DNA of 64,000 nt from Fuerstiella sp041398845 (GTDB lineage: Bacteria > Planctomycetota > Planctomycetia > Planctomycetales > Planctomycetaceae): positions 62,001 through 126,000 of the forward strand of contig JAWKTZ010000014.1 in the NCBI GenBank assembly GCA_041398845.1, read 5' to 3'. The notes under the pieces were generated by a model that saw only the letters and a list, made by a program, of their open reading frames with translations, did no database searches and was not told the origin of the DNA. Below, piece by piece: positions 25,101-29,164 of this stretch. Made by a program: the position numbers and the translations under genes. Positions within the stretch are counted from its first letter, which is position 1. Each line of letters begins with the position of its first letter.

Positions 25101-27929
25101 GCCGACGATGGACTGGTTCAGCGAAAAGCGGTCATCAATGTTGATCCGAAGAACGACCTGCCGACACTGGATCCAATCGGCAATATTCTGATCCCCGTCG
25201 ACGCCGGACTTCAGACTGTGGATCTGACCGGAATCACCAACGGCCCGTTCAACGAACTCCACAACGTTCGCGTGACCGTGACCAGCAGCGATCCGGCCTT
25301 TATTCCGACGCCGATCGTCCAGTACATTGATCCGCAGAATGTTGGTACGCTGACGTTTACGCCGACCGCCGGAGTCTCCGGGGCCGCCACAATCACGGTG
25401 ACGGTGGAAGACGCCGGCGTGGACGGCGTGTTTGAAGATTCGGTGACGCCGGAACTCGAACAGGCGGATAATCTGAGCGTGGTCCGCACGTTCCGAGTGT
25501 CGACTCCGCCGATTGTGCAGAGCCCGACTGGAAGCATCACCAACAGCACACCGCTGCTGTCATGGACGGCGATTCCCGGAACGTCCGCCTACACCGTGGA
25601 GCTGACAAATATCACAGACGGCACCATCGTGACCCCCGGCAACGGACAGACGGCAGCCAACTCGCTCCAGATCACAACGCCTCTTCCCATGGCGGAATAC
25701 GAATTGCGAGTTCGGTCTCGGGATGCTCTGGGAGTTGAAGGGCTCTGGAGCGTACCGGTGCGATTTTCCGTGACTCTGGCTCCGGAGATTCTGTCACCGT
25801 CGTCAGATCGGATTCCGGATTCGACTCCGACGTTTTCATGGAACGCCGTTCCGGGAGCCGACAGTTACAACATTGTCGTGGTGGATGACACCACCAATCT
25901 GGTCGTCTTTACAAGGACGGGTCTCACGACACTGGCCGCGACCGTCCCGAATGGCAGTGAGCTGCCACTGGGACGCTATCGGTATACCGTCACGGCCGTC
26001 AATTCGCCGTCCGCAACGTCAACAGGAGCGGCCGTGCAGGCGTCCGCATCCGGTCTGGTCACAGTATCGACTCCGGCCGAAATCCTCATGCCGTTTGTCG
26101 CGATCTACGATACGACTCCGACCGTGACATGGACACCGGTTGTCGGTGCCGTTCGGCACGAACTGGAAGTATTCAACGTCACGACCAACAGTGTCGAATT
26201 CACAGTCAGCGATATCACCGGAACCAGCTACACCGTTCCCGACACGGATGCTCTGGGTGTTGGCGAATACCGGGCTCGCGTGAGATCATTCGGTGATGTC
26301 GCCGGCACCGTTGTTTCTGACTGGAGCACAGTGCATGTGTTCCTGGTCGGGACAGCACCCGTTCTGCTGGGACCATCCGGCGGCATCGGAACGGCTCCGT
26401 TCTTCAGGACGGTCGATACTCGCCCGGCCTTCTCATGGGAAGGTTCGCTGAACGGCGAAACCTATGAGATCTGGTGGAACTCGGTGACGGAAAACCGAAA
26501 TCTGTTTGTGGTCGACGGCATCACGGAAGCCACTTATACCCCGACCGAAGACCTGCCCGTCGGGCGATATCGCGTCTGGGTGCGGGCGAAGACGGGGACC
26601 AGTGAACCCAGTGCATGGAGCCGCAGTTATGACTTCGAAGTCGTGACTCCGCCGACAATCAACCAGTTCGGAACGTCAACGTTCAACGACCAGCCAACGA
26701 TCACATGGAATGCTCAGCAGGACGTTGATCGCTGGGATGTGTGGGTCAATGTTGTTAACGGCAACAACCAGGCCACGCTGCTGTTCCGTGATCAGGACGT
26801 CAGCACCAACAGCTTCACGTTCCCTGAGACCGTGCCCAATGGCCGATATCGCATCTGGGTACGCGGCTTCGCGACCAACTCTGAATCCGGTCAGGTCACG
26901 ACGACTCAGTGGAGCAACGTGTACCAGTTTGATGTTGGCGGACGACCAAGACTGACCGTTCCGACCACAACGACGGACACGACTCCAACCATCTCATGGT
27001 CGACCGTTCAGCTTGCCGCCAGTTACGAACTGTCTATGACAACAGCCGACGCCATCGGTTCTCCGATCCTTCTGGAAAACGGAATCGGGGCCACCTCGTA
27101 CACGTTCGATGATCTGGCACCCGGCGACTATCGAGTCTGGGTTCGTGCTCGAGCACTGGACGGGCGAGCGACTCCGTGGAGTCTTGGTTCTGAATCGTTC
27201 ATGACAATCACCACGGTTCAACAACAGCCGCTGCTGCCGCCGGTGCTGAACGCCGTCACACTGTCTGCGGGTCGAGCAACCGTAACGTGGTCCACTGTTC
27301 CCGGGGCTGTTCAGTACGAAGTTTACCTTGGAACTCAGGCGAATCCCGGTCAGCGGTTCATTCCCGCCGCGTTCGTGATCAACAACACCTTCACCACACC
27401 GTCAGCGTTGCCTGCTGACAACTATCGGTTCTGGGTGCGATCGATCGATGGCAGCGGAAAACTCAGCACGTGGAGTGCTCCGAGCAGCTTCACGGTGGTG
27501 TCCAACGATGTTCTGGAACAGGACGATGAACGTCCGGTTCTGCTGGCGTCACTGGACGGAGCCGAGATGACATGGATGGCCGAAAGTGTCACGGTCAGTC
27601 AGTTGCCGGTCACGGTGACCAATGCCGATCCGGCGAACCCGGTCAAACCGATGCCGATTCCGGTCAATCGCATGAAGTCCCGGCAGGCCACCGAAGTACC
27701 ACAGGCTGAAGTGGACGTGTTCGAAGTGCAGTCCGGCGATGAGCTGATGGCCGCATGGGACGATGTCATCTGGGCCGAAGAATCTGCCGCGTCAACTCCG
27801 GAAGCCGTCGTCGCAGTCGCGACGAAAGCGGACGATGCGGTCGCCAGACCCACGTCAGTCGGTTGGCTGGCTGGCCTCGCGGCATTCACTCCTTCGGTCC
27901 TCCGTCGTCGCAGAAATGACGACGAATAG
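7179..27929 (+). CDS. Giant modular secreted protein (6,916 aa) with metalloprotease, VWA and tandem adhesin-like repeats
   Basis: This is a single uninterrupted frame of 20.75 kb. The N-terminus is basic and carries EDLEVRSLLT, the LExRxLL motif found at the start of many planctomycete extracellular proteins. Order: an Ig-like region; a zinc-metalloprotease motif HEIGHSIGLGH (residues 565-575) with a downstream SVMG Met-turn-like element; a PPC-like beta domain (about 610-690); a right-handed beta-helix region (about 780-1380); a VWA-like segment with LLDDTGSFS near 1425; a second PPC-like domain (about 1770-1910); further beta-rich domains and a second beta-helix (about 3300-3500); ten tandem 210-240-aa units (4044 to about 6107); and about seven Fn3-like repeats up to about 6780. 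The C-terminus has a short hydrophobic stretch followed by RRRR, possibly a sorting or anchoring tail. A surface or exported adhesin/protease role is inferred. No neighbouring secretion gene identifies the export route. Confidence 0.92.
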   Translation: MLISSWLKTFRSRLQTRSTSRRRTPDSRRAPSQRAEDLEVRSLLTSPELVAISPNFGSFVNDGSELTTSPRELNFQFSPGQVLDELSLGAIQITGAGFDGTFGDGNEIPIQGGFVGLTDRPDTVVFRFAQALPDDTYRIDILGSGPNPLQNVDGEAFSDGNDLSLNFSVNLGAQVQAVVPQPVIRQQIVTISSVASLMDGDTVTISNGLISRTFEFEDVTGGPGNGTGGNTTVTFTSGDSTATVAGTLATAINAAFAGGLTATPNGNLVTLNGSDFDPEVQVVTTTAGAVANTAGGIQQRRETIIVYFNEDTLDGTSAQTSDFYRLINTSGTLAAGDDTVTLPNSVVYDAVNHRAVLTFASIPNGTFRLKIGSRDEVIPPRTVMNVAPGPADDNSSFATRTVVGALTDGGATITSQIEPQLVSLPPSPGGLDEPGHRDIPIGDELHSAIPGFPVNPPSAIPTRRYYFPDFYGNDPEGNPLFNQITEAQKERIREIYELYSNWFGFEVEETSNSGTAVIVGDIRQGSAISFPPSVSTGGGSVILSAFNGAGQSDDFGGSLFNTALHEIGHSIGLGHAFDVPSVMGNGAIGEDQYPTYADIIHGRGLYPLDSTDIDLYEFDITEEGLFTAEIVAERLTATSQLNSALRLYRENANGSKTLIAQNDDYYSNDAYLELNLTPGKYFIGVSASGNTDYDPTVSDTGFGGGSDGNYNLELDFQKAAASTIIDTTGVAFDGDADGTPGGDYEFDFRSGLTVFVDKSAPSAGAAGTEANPYNRISQALAAPGPNQIIRIVGNGGADNDLSTVGDNQPYLIGRVGSTDLEDGRLFAVPAGVVVQVDAGVSIKLQGSVINVGSVPNGPMATGGALQILGTPEHQTILTSYRNDAVGGDSDGVGSPAPGNWGGVVFRDDSDFQAPDALANPDLPGVFLNYINHAHIEYGGGFSSDGVKTAVFSPVHLETARPTVTHNLITLSASHAISANPNSFDDSRGRIGPDIYRNLLEGNSINGLFVRSTVQNGVPLDLLTRQARFDDTDITHVITQSLEIYGGAGGSLNGSARTAGRLAVDPGIVVKMAGARIEADRGAAHLIAEGTVEDPVIFTSLFDDRFGAGGTFDTTGDADTQTPAPGDWSGLIFNAVSRASIDHAYIAYAGGASTLGTGGLSNFNTIEAHHGAKVRLANSTLQFNADGNATDNRDGRGVNNAATVFVRQAQPIIVNNIFVDNFGPLISINANAMTAVEQRDTGRSTGVLDVGAQSDLDPLKPATQFADNYGPLVRLNRTENNDINGLSIRGETLTTESVWDDTDIVHVLRDEIVVNYHHTFSGLRLQSAPDASLVVKLQNTLDSTGNVIAEAGFTADGTLLDIEDRIGGTVQVIGQPKFPVVLTSLQDCTVGAGLTPEGLPQNFTDNACVPASTSFTPQVIDVVILLDDTGSFSASGLTLATVFPQIVSQLAIDLAGADFAYSVARYEDYATDTGRTGEFDDRPFILNQPLITPSTPDFALAIDSALNRTSPGFGGDAPESGIEALWQIATGAGFDGNLDGDTTDSGPAGLVATQTVVSPGGDVPAFSTFMADPTGPVLPPVGTGGGVGWRSNADEKIIIIATDVGFQYQDDGLSTYTGVGGVTVPATVFSNGGRLDSPGGNGATIQATVDRLIADGIKVVGMGDGFSSQAPLMALSSLTGAVDGAGNPLFFPISPDNASEITAGIIGAITQSVTNNASAGDWRSLQFFHDSNDRNVRTVLEGERANNSGVEANNTVDNAQILGTLAPNQKSGDDNQPLGFEIHGSISADDPGDVDLYQFRFRSDGATPIWFDVDMSRGNSLDSVVEVIEADGTLLARSTGDGVNYGTITGFSGATAEVLEQFDYNGGDFYSTNFRDAGMRVVLPDTGGAEGIFYVRIRSNSSDLNVIDGGLTSGEYQLELRLQQQDEKPGSTVRYADIRYATNGIEVFGLPAHSPLLGESGESTNTNGTLATAVRLGNLLESDNTTFSFAGNLQSGNDLDLLRFNVDYATTALGGAIQAIGGVNGGAKTWSTVFDLDYANGLTRANSSMVVYQVIGGQIVPVLIGRESNVEDDQPLFGEPNNDSDDLTRGSAGKLDPFIGPVQLPTGIPGSLTEYAVGVFSDSQLLEQLNQTYQSAADNPLIRLEPVNSVTRIIEDHIGFQGYKSQEKDILPYDEQDGLGGKTNPEGLFNITSATTLQTEVRPLRLSDVPLFVSSIDRLETVDPFFGTLTTDLGNLSGNTNFETRDIVMRSDGTLWGYQRIDGYTGNGSGDNGTAGRLVQIDPGTGNVTVRGNDNVLGSVATPDVSDGTGNTPGFEELTFTDDVDALAWERSGGVDQAALYALYYSVREHGRGNNGLGGTMETDNSKLYRANPDSGSATKDIAVNNQYGVAGDIQPTGVTFSTGFISVSDGNGAAASIRLQARAPGSQGNGITVNIVRGDFANAVTVSTSGLAITLQIDNNPNANAGAIIDAINRHSGARQLVTAGLNSGAAGEGGVTVGGGLMSTAVDGPIGPLNGAVTGMAFGDFHGDTLLSSNTERLYGVTERGEFLRIRTDTGLVERYVDLTSVLPPGATGFQGLALGPQNVEGGAYSQVLFAITNNGALVALDPTIFTPGTVAQTDPVQFAPASFLVSNVFDVNGDGVGDSATIQLDNSGEGSGNSSLLNPTGLAFSPLDFNLWHPTTRRGNDAGHGINELFDGSRVPSAEPVTLSDSFGHNYDTFQSQGGASFYFGLEQYAANGGPYLNYESEEGQLGVLNHDVQRDLTSNPAIGNNYNLPGGAYGSLTTKPFDLTSETGSQSANDAPTLYFNYFLASEDTNTNTPNGDMRDSARAYISTDGGTTWELLATNNVPNVNGGWIGEDSDAEVPDFISHTRNADSDNTAEQQVQPLWDNTGTWRQARVDLANYVGQTGLILRFDFSTAGTIVDLVSSPGTPAASNEDSANDIPSVNNNTVHPDLATPQDEYGNLNDHRRGANNNFEGFYIDDIIIGWAERGEMISAATTNVDMFTVPRDQGQMAPIPLLTGAYQVEIRRGDEFGAPLDADEDGIQIGKTVDTNRRFVDGQSLGLTQAQDDFNLDGLTNVTSIFDFLALSNFDFTQFVDFSELGWNAFDAAGGWARIPASGTGGSSVFGDETSSMMQAGAVTGVLPPELAAMFARLDALAQTVPPAFGGPFNFPIPPQFNNGLEAGTQSELTVTVPVGAGQVEFDYRFDPDAGHDRFEIWIGSPGEGAPAFSSTESTIGHPMADGNGFVKARFSVTPGVHTFTFIYGKDSTGSNTLGSLVLDNVVFPDPDGGPLRGDSNVVRQQGHFQIEGNIIRDIANDGIHVEADDRDPGTGFASLGTPINFGFLNAGRLAPGVTIANNIVARFGASGSGSGIYFAGENVGGNVPPSAVPFGKIINNTIYGGNAERPTNGTVGIDVAFSAAPSMLNNLIVNTETGVRVDGTSSGSILARTYFRGNTASVSGIASQNQLPDNPANLLFVNPSQDNFYLAGDTDPSPFVYTGALPIDRSLEKLDDRTAFVNFKNPLGIPRSDIITPRLDAYGQARVDDPSQLGSGTGGEIFADIGAVERSDFEGPFATIVVPEDNTGGDLDPSVHDVVRIVPTFLQRFIVRLNDDGIGVDDATVSGSQWELRKNGVLLQQNIDYTFIYNTATNEVIFQAVTVFATDSRYTITLTERDPQTTVRDLAGNLIAANRLNGDIRFEIVLDNGVNDAPVNSVPTTAATPEDTTITFSQANGNAIRVSDQDIHLGNNQITVTLFAEHGTIPATAGQVVGGPLVTFSNINVTGATQVRLPNAATVVGQSMTVGGVTFSYVDASVVAAPTREQIAVDVVGNATAAQVASATVTAINGIFLTTTATVNGVDNTRVDLDPAGPLASNISSPIVASGSRLTLPDGNTVIGDHISVGGRTFTFVDAAVVASPVANQIAVNDFDSSGAVAIATANALNLEFAGTTASVVGNLITLSDVTVRGITPATGVSVISVSGSADEVNQYLNGLQFRPADDYHGRATLTVLSEDAGQYTIITANRFNQTDVDTIAITVTPVNDQPLAGTVPDQNVVEDTDVVAPAGVDVQTVTLNGIMAGPLNETELVQVTATVDATTNIAMTTGIRTIGASLTVNSEVFRFVNAAALPAPVAGITDIPVFATDSTIAVASAATTAINDRFAALGATTPLARQLQNTVSLSLASTLVTTTATDVFVITNQDDLLDIVTTQMIEVAYTFPGTSATISYRPKAQAYGIANVTVTMMDAGVDRILVDNPGTGVDESADNLSITRTFAILVSPENDNANLDPIVPATITLPEQTTAVERSIPLTGINAGQANELDDVRVTATVAPTAVVAIARGNNVVGETLTVGGVIFRYVSAAGVLPNEIVIAPGDSTFDVATKTANAINSSVLGPIAVAAANYVTINIASGLVIGSTNDAVDSFHIMSQTDLIQNVWIEGFTSRESAGDAILHYTPGVSEFGGPVTVTVTAEDAGIDGLLSTTGDNGSTSRSITILLTPVNDAPLLGANNDQDNFENDGPRNVTLTGIAAGPDNELEDLELSAAQQASLIIAFSSGDNVLGQTLTIDNGINPPTDFIYNTSGGSSTTIGVLATDSTFMVAQKTADAINAFFGLGTAVARENYLTIAQPWTATGSYPAFWFSTDADVVTGLTVGPYTSRDATANVQYNVEDAFGSVPVTVTLTDAGLDGISGNGDDIATDRTFRINVSAVNDLPTLDVIVPAVDLSNEENGEESVTLTGISAGRMNELENTRFLNASIAATRSVAFAPGSRIVGQILTVSGTPFVYVNLANGPAGVNQIGINLTDSTQQVAAATAAKLNSQFGPGAAVVTDNTITTTRTVTGSTSYFAVMEAADIIAGSRFDYVSRANTGTFHYTPSTVNFGQVTVTLTLQDAGVDGIFDDVSGTARDESADNRMVSRSFTITVAPHNDSPTLNAIVDQPVAGQPSINEDSGQYSVNLTGLTAGAVNELEDVALTATVSGTSVAVGIGANVIGKSLTFNGASTFTFVATGTATSSTDVEVDATDSTQTVATKLANAVNLAGLGFSVTAYENTVNTAVSVTTTAADGFAIMLAADMLNIDGFNYTSRDTTGTLLLTPLANAFGQVIVTVTATDAGIDGLFSTAAGNASSSQSFVVTLTPMNDRPTIDVIPNQPAAGQPAINEDSGAHSVVLTGITAGVDNELEDLNLTATIRGTSVAVGAGQNVLGKSLVVNGTTFNYVAVGAAQSNLDIEVSGANSTQSVASKTAIAINAAGIGVAATSFQNTVNMIANVTTTATDGIVVTEAASLIRIDGFTYTSRDASQTGTLHYTPLDNAFGQVTVTVTATDNGIDGLEGTAADNEVFSRTFTISLSPDNDLPTLDPIADQPVSGQYNEDSGQRSVGLTGITAGIANELEDIQFSASVSGTSVAVGAGANVTGRSLTFNGVHTFTFVAPGTSTSATEIEVAAGDSTQVVAMKAATAINAAGLAGLTVTSSDNTISTASTVTTTATDGFAIMQAADMVTIDSFSYVSRNAAGTGTLFYTPKPNAFGQVTVTVTATDAGVDGFFQTTGDNRSVSQSFTLTLTPVNDPPVLNAIPNQPTSGQPAVNEDSGQHSVGLTGIATGADNELEDIVLTATVSGNSVAVGSGANVIGETLTLDSTVFRFVASAVGAGVTDIVVDAADSSQIVATKAAAVINSTTGTTGVSVTVYQNTINTAATATVSSGRGLAVRQALSMIRIDQIDYPARNPAGTATLLYTPLLNAFGQVTVTVTATDAGVDGLQGTALGNEVASRSFTLNLAPVNDLPTINAVATQTVAEDSGANSVTLTGISPGANELQDVSITATIDDTSVLIVPSGGDAVGKKITVGGEEFTYVTALSSGAAASHEILIIDVVTLVTVDSTFEVATATASKLNAFFGAGTATAFRNTVNTALTVGTLDNPFIAVPAAQIIQQPTVTYTSRDTTGTLLYRTLPNAFGQVTVTLTVQDAGLDGLSGTADDGLVQRKAVINVDPKNDLPTLDPIGNILIPVDAGLQTVDLTGITNGPFNELHNVRVTVTSSDPAFIPTPIVQYIDPQNVGTLTFTPTAGVSGAATITVTVEDAGVDGVFEDSVTPELEQADNLSVVRTFRVSTPPIVQSPTGSITNSTPLLSWTAIPGTSAYTVELTNITDGTIVTPGNGQTAANSLQITTPLPMAEYELRVRSRDALGVEGLWSVPVRFSVTLAPEILSPSSDRIPDSTPTFSWNAVPGADSYNIVVVDDTTNLVVFTRTGLTTLAATVPNGSELPLGRYRYTVTAVNSPSATSTGAAVQASASGLVTVSTPAEILMPFVAIYDTTPTVTWTPVVGAVRHELEVFNVTTNSVEFTVSDITGTSYTVPDTDALGVGEYRARVRSFGDVAGTVVSDWSTVHVFLVGTAPVLLGPSGGIGTAPFFRTVDTRPAFSWEGSLNGETYEIWWNSVTENRNLFVVDGITEATYTPTEDLPVGRYRVWVRAKTGTSEPSAWSRSYDFEVVTPPTINQFGTSTFNDQPTITWNAQQDVDRWDVWVNVVNGNNQATLLFRDQDVSTNSFTFPETVPNGRYRIWVRGFATNSESGQVTTTQWSNVYQFDVGGRPRLTVPTTTTDTTPTISWSTVQLAASYELSMTTADAIGSPILLENGIGATSYTFDDLAPGDYRVWVRARALDGRATPWSLGSESFMTITTVQQQPLLPPVLNAVTLSAGRATVTWSTVPGAVQYEVYLGTQANPGQRFIPAAFVINNTFTTPSALPADNYRFWVRSIDGSGKLSTWSAPSSFTVVSNDVLEQDDERPVLLASLDGAEMTWMAESVTVSQLPVTVTNADPANPVKPMPIPVNRMKSRQATEVPQAEVDVFEVQSGDELMAAWDDVIWAEESAASTPEAVVAVATKADDAVARPTSVGWLAGLAAFTPSVLRRRRNDDE
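19308..25500 (+). repeat. Ten tandem ~630-720-bp coding repeats in the giant gene
   Basis: Units start at the ND motif at 19308, 20025, 20682, 21309, 21960, 22596, 23235, 23874, 24519 and 25152. Lengths are 239, 219, 209, 217, 212, 213, 213, 215 and 211 residues, and the last unit is shortened to about 115. Most units share a D-rich opener, a conserved LTGI.AG..NELED stretch, a central VxTxxTDGF-like segment and a closing QVTVTVTATDAGIDGL stretch. Units five to eight are the most alike. The pattern resembles cadherin-like or VCBS-like extracellular repeats, but the unit is about twice their usual length, so it may be a two-domain module. An eleventh, divergent ND opener occurs at about 18307. 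Confidence 0.85.
25506..27515 (+). repeat. About seven Fn3-like ~95-aa repeats near the C-terminus of the giant protein
   Basis: Units open with proline-rich sequence (PPIVQSP, APEILSP, PAEILMP, APVLLGP, PPTINQF, RPRLTVP, PPVLNAV). Each contains a TPTxxWxxVxGAxxYE core strand and a closing LPxGxYRxWVRAxxxxGxxSxWS strand, the hallmark spacing of fibronectin type III-like beta-sandwich domains. These modules typically act as spacers or carbohydrate/protein-binding units in exported proteins. Confidence 0.8.
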
Positions 27930-28142
27930 CAGACCATTCGTCCGTGTTTCGATGATCAACGTCCGTTCCCGGAGTTCACTCCGGGAACGGACTGCATCGT
28001 AACTGCCGCAATGCGAGACCACCGCGTCCGCCATGCTGCCTCTATGTACGTGAAGCGTACCATGCTGCCTGGCCAAAGTCTTTGCGGCCTCGTATGATCC
28101 TGAGCGTCCACGTCATTCGATTCCATTGAAAGCGTTCCCGGG

Positions 28143-29135
28143 ATGCCCAGAGTTCTGATTGTCTGCGTGCTGTTGTTTCTGAGCGGCTGTGCTGCGGACA
28201 AACCCACCGACGCGACACCGGACTCAGCAGTCGATGCGCCGCTGGCCGCCGGTGACCGCCCGAAGGTCGCCCTGATTATGAAGTCACTCGCCAACGAGTT
28301 CTTCTCCACGATGGCAGCAGGAGCCGAACAGCACCAGGCGGCGCATTCAGATCAATACGAACTGATCGTCAACGGAATTAAGGACGAACGGGATCTCAGC
28401 CGCCAGGTGGCGCTGGTGGAAGAAATGGTGTCTGCCGGAGTCGACGCCATCGTGATTGCGCCTGCCGACTCCAAGGCTCTGGTGCCGGCACTGCGACGAG
28501 CAAGGGCGGAAGGTGTTGTCGTGGTCAACATCGACAATCGACTGGATGCTGATGTTCTGAAACAGGAAGACATTTCGATTCCGTTCGTCGGTCCGGACAA
28601 CAAAGCCGGAGCTCACACTGTTGCTGAGTTTCTGGCAACGAAGCTCGCAAAGGGTGACCAGGTGGCGGTTCTGGAAGGCATTCGCACTTCATTTAACGGC
28701 ACTCAGCGCCGCGAAGGATTCGAACAGGCCATGCAGGCAGCGGGACTGACAATCGTGGATAGTCAGTCGGCAGATTGGGAAATGAGTCAGGCCAGCACCA
28801 TTGCCTCGTCGATGCTCACCGAACACCCGCAGATCAAGGCCATCCTCGCCGCGAACGACAGTATGGCGTTGGGAGCCATCGCGGCGGTCAAAGGAGCCGG
28901 TCGAAGCGGAGACGTCCTTGTCATCGGTTTCGACAACATCTCTGCCGTCCAGCAGGCAATTCGCGAAGGAAAAATCCTTGCAACGGCCGACCAGCACGGC
29001 GACCAACTGGCCGTGTTCGGAATCGAAGCAGCTCTGAAAATCCTGGCCGAACCGGACAGCATTCCGGAAGACGTTCAGACACCCGTCGACCTGATCACTG
29101 CCGAAACGCTTTCGAATGCAACGCTCGCGCCGTAG
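28143..29135 (+). CDS. Sugar ABC transporter substrate-binding lipoprotein (RbsB-like)
   Basis: A 330-residue periplasmic binding protein of the ribose/galactose (Peripla_BP_4) type. The N-terminus is a lipoprotein signal peptide ending in the lipobox LSGC, so the mature protein should be acylated at Cys18. Family features include KVALIMKSLANEFF at the start of the first lobe, GVDAIVIAPAD, VVVVNIDNR and AILAANDSMALGAIAAVKGAG with VLVIGFDN in the second lobe. These proteins deliver a pentose or hexose to an ABC importer, but no permease or ATPase gene lies nearby, so the binding protein is orphaned. The exact sugar cannot be deduced. The gene starts about 210 bp after the giant gene. It converges with the broken gene downstream, with stops only about 30 bp apart. 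Confidence 0.88.
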   Translation: MPRVLIVCVLLFLSGCAADKPTDATPDSAVDAPLAAGDRPKVALIMKSLANEFFSTMAAGAEQHQAAHSDQYELIVNGIKDERDLSRQVALVEEMVSAGVDAIVIAPADSKALVPALRRARAEGVVVVNIDNRLDADVLKQEDISIPFVGPDNKAGAHTVAEFLATKLAKGDQVAVLEGIRTSFNGTQRREGFEQAMQAAGLTIVDSQSADWEMSQASTIASSMLTEHPQIKAILAANDSMALGAIAAVKGAGRSGDVLVIGFDNISAVQQAIREGKILATADQHGDQLAVFGIEAALKILAEPDSIPEDVQTPVDLITAETLSNATLAP

Positions 29136-29164
29136 CCATCGACCACGACCAGATATCGCGAGCG

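Noticed and set aside
24162..25262. Minus-strand open frame (366 codons) opposite the tandem repeats
   Set aside because: It mirrors the periodic coding repeats of the giant gene on the other strand; no independent coding evidence.
19308..25500. Tandem periodicity considered as CRISPR or satellite DNA
   Set aside because: Units are 630-720 bp, in frame and diverged at the DNA level, with no short identical repeats or spacers. They are protein-domain repeats.
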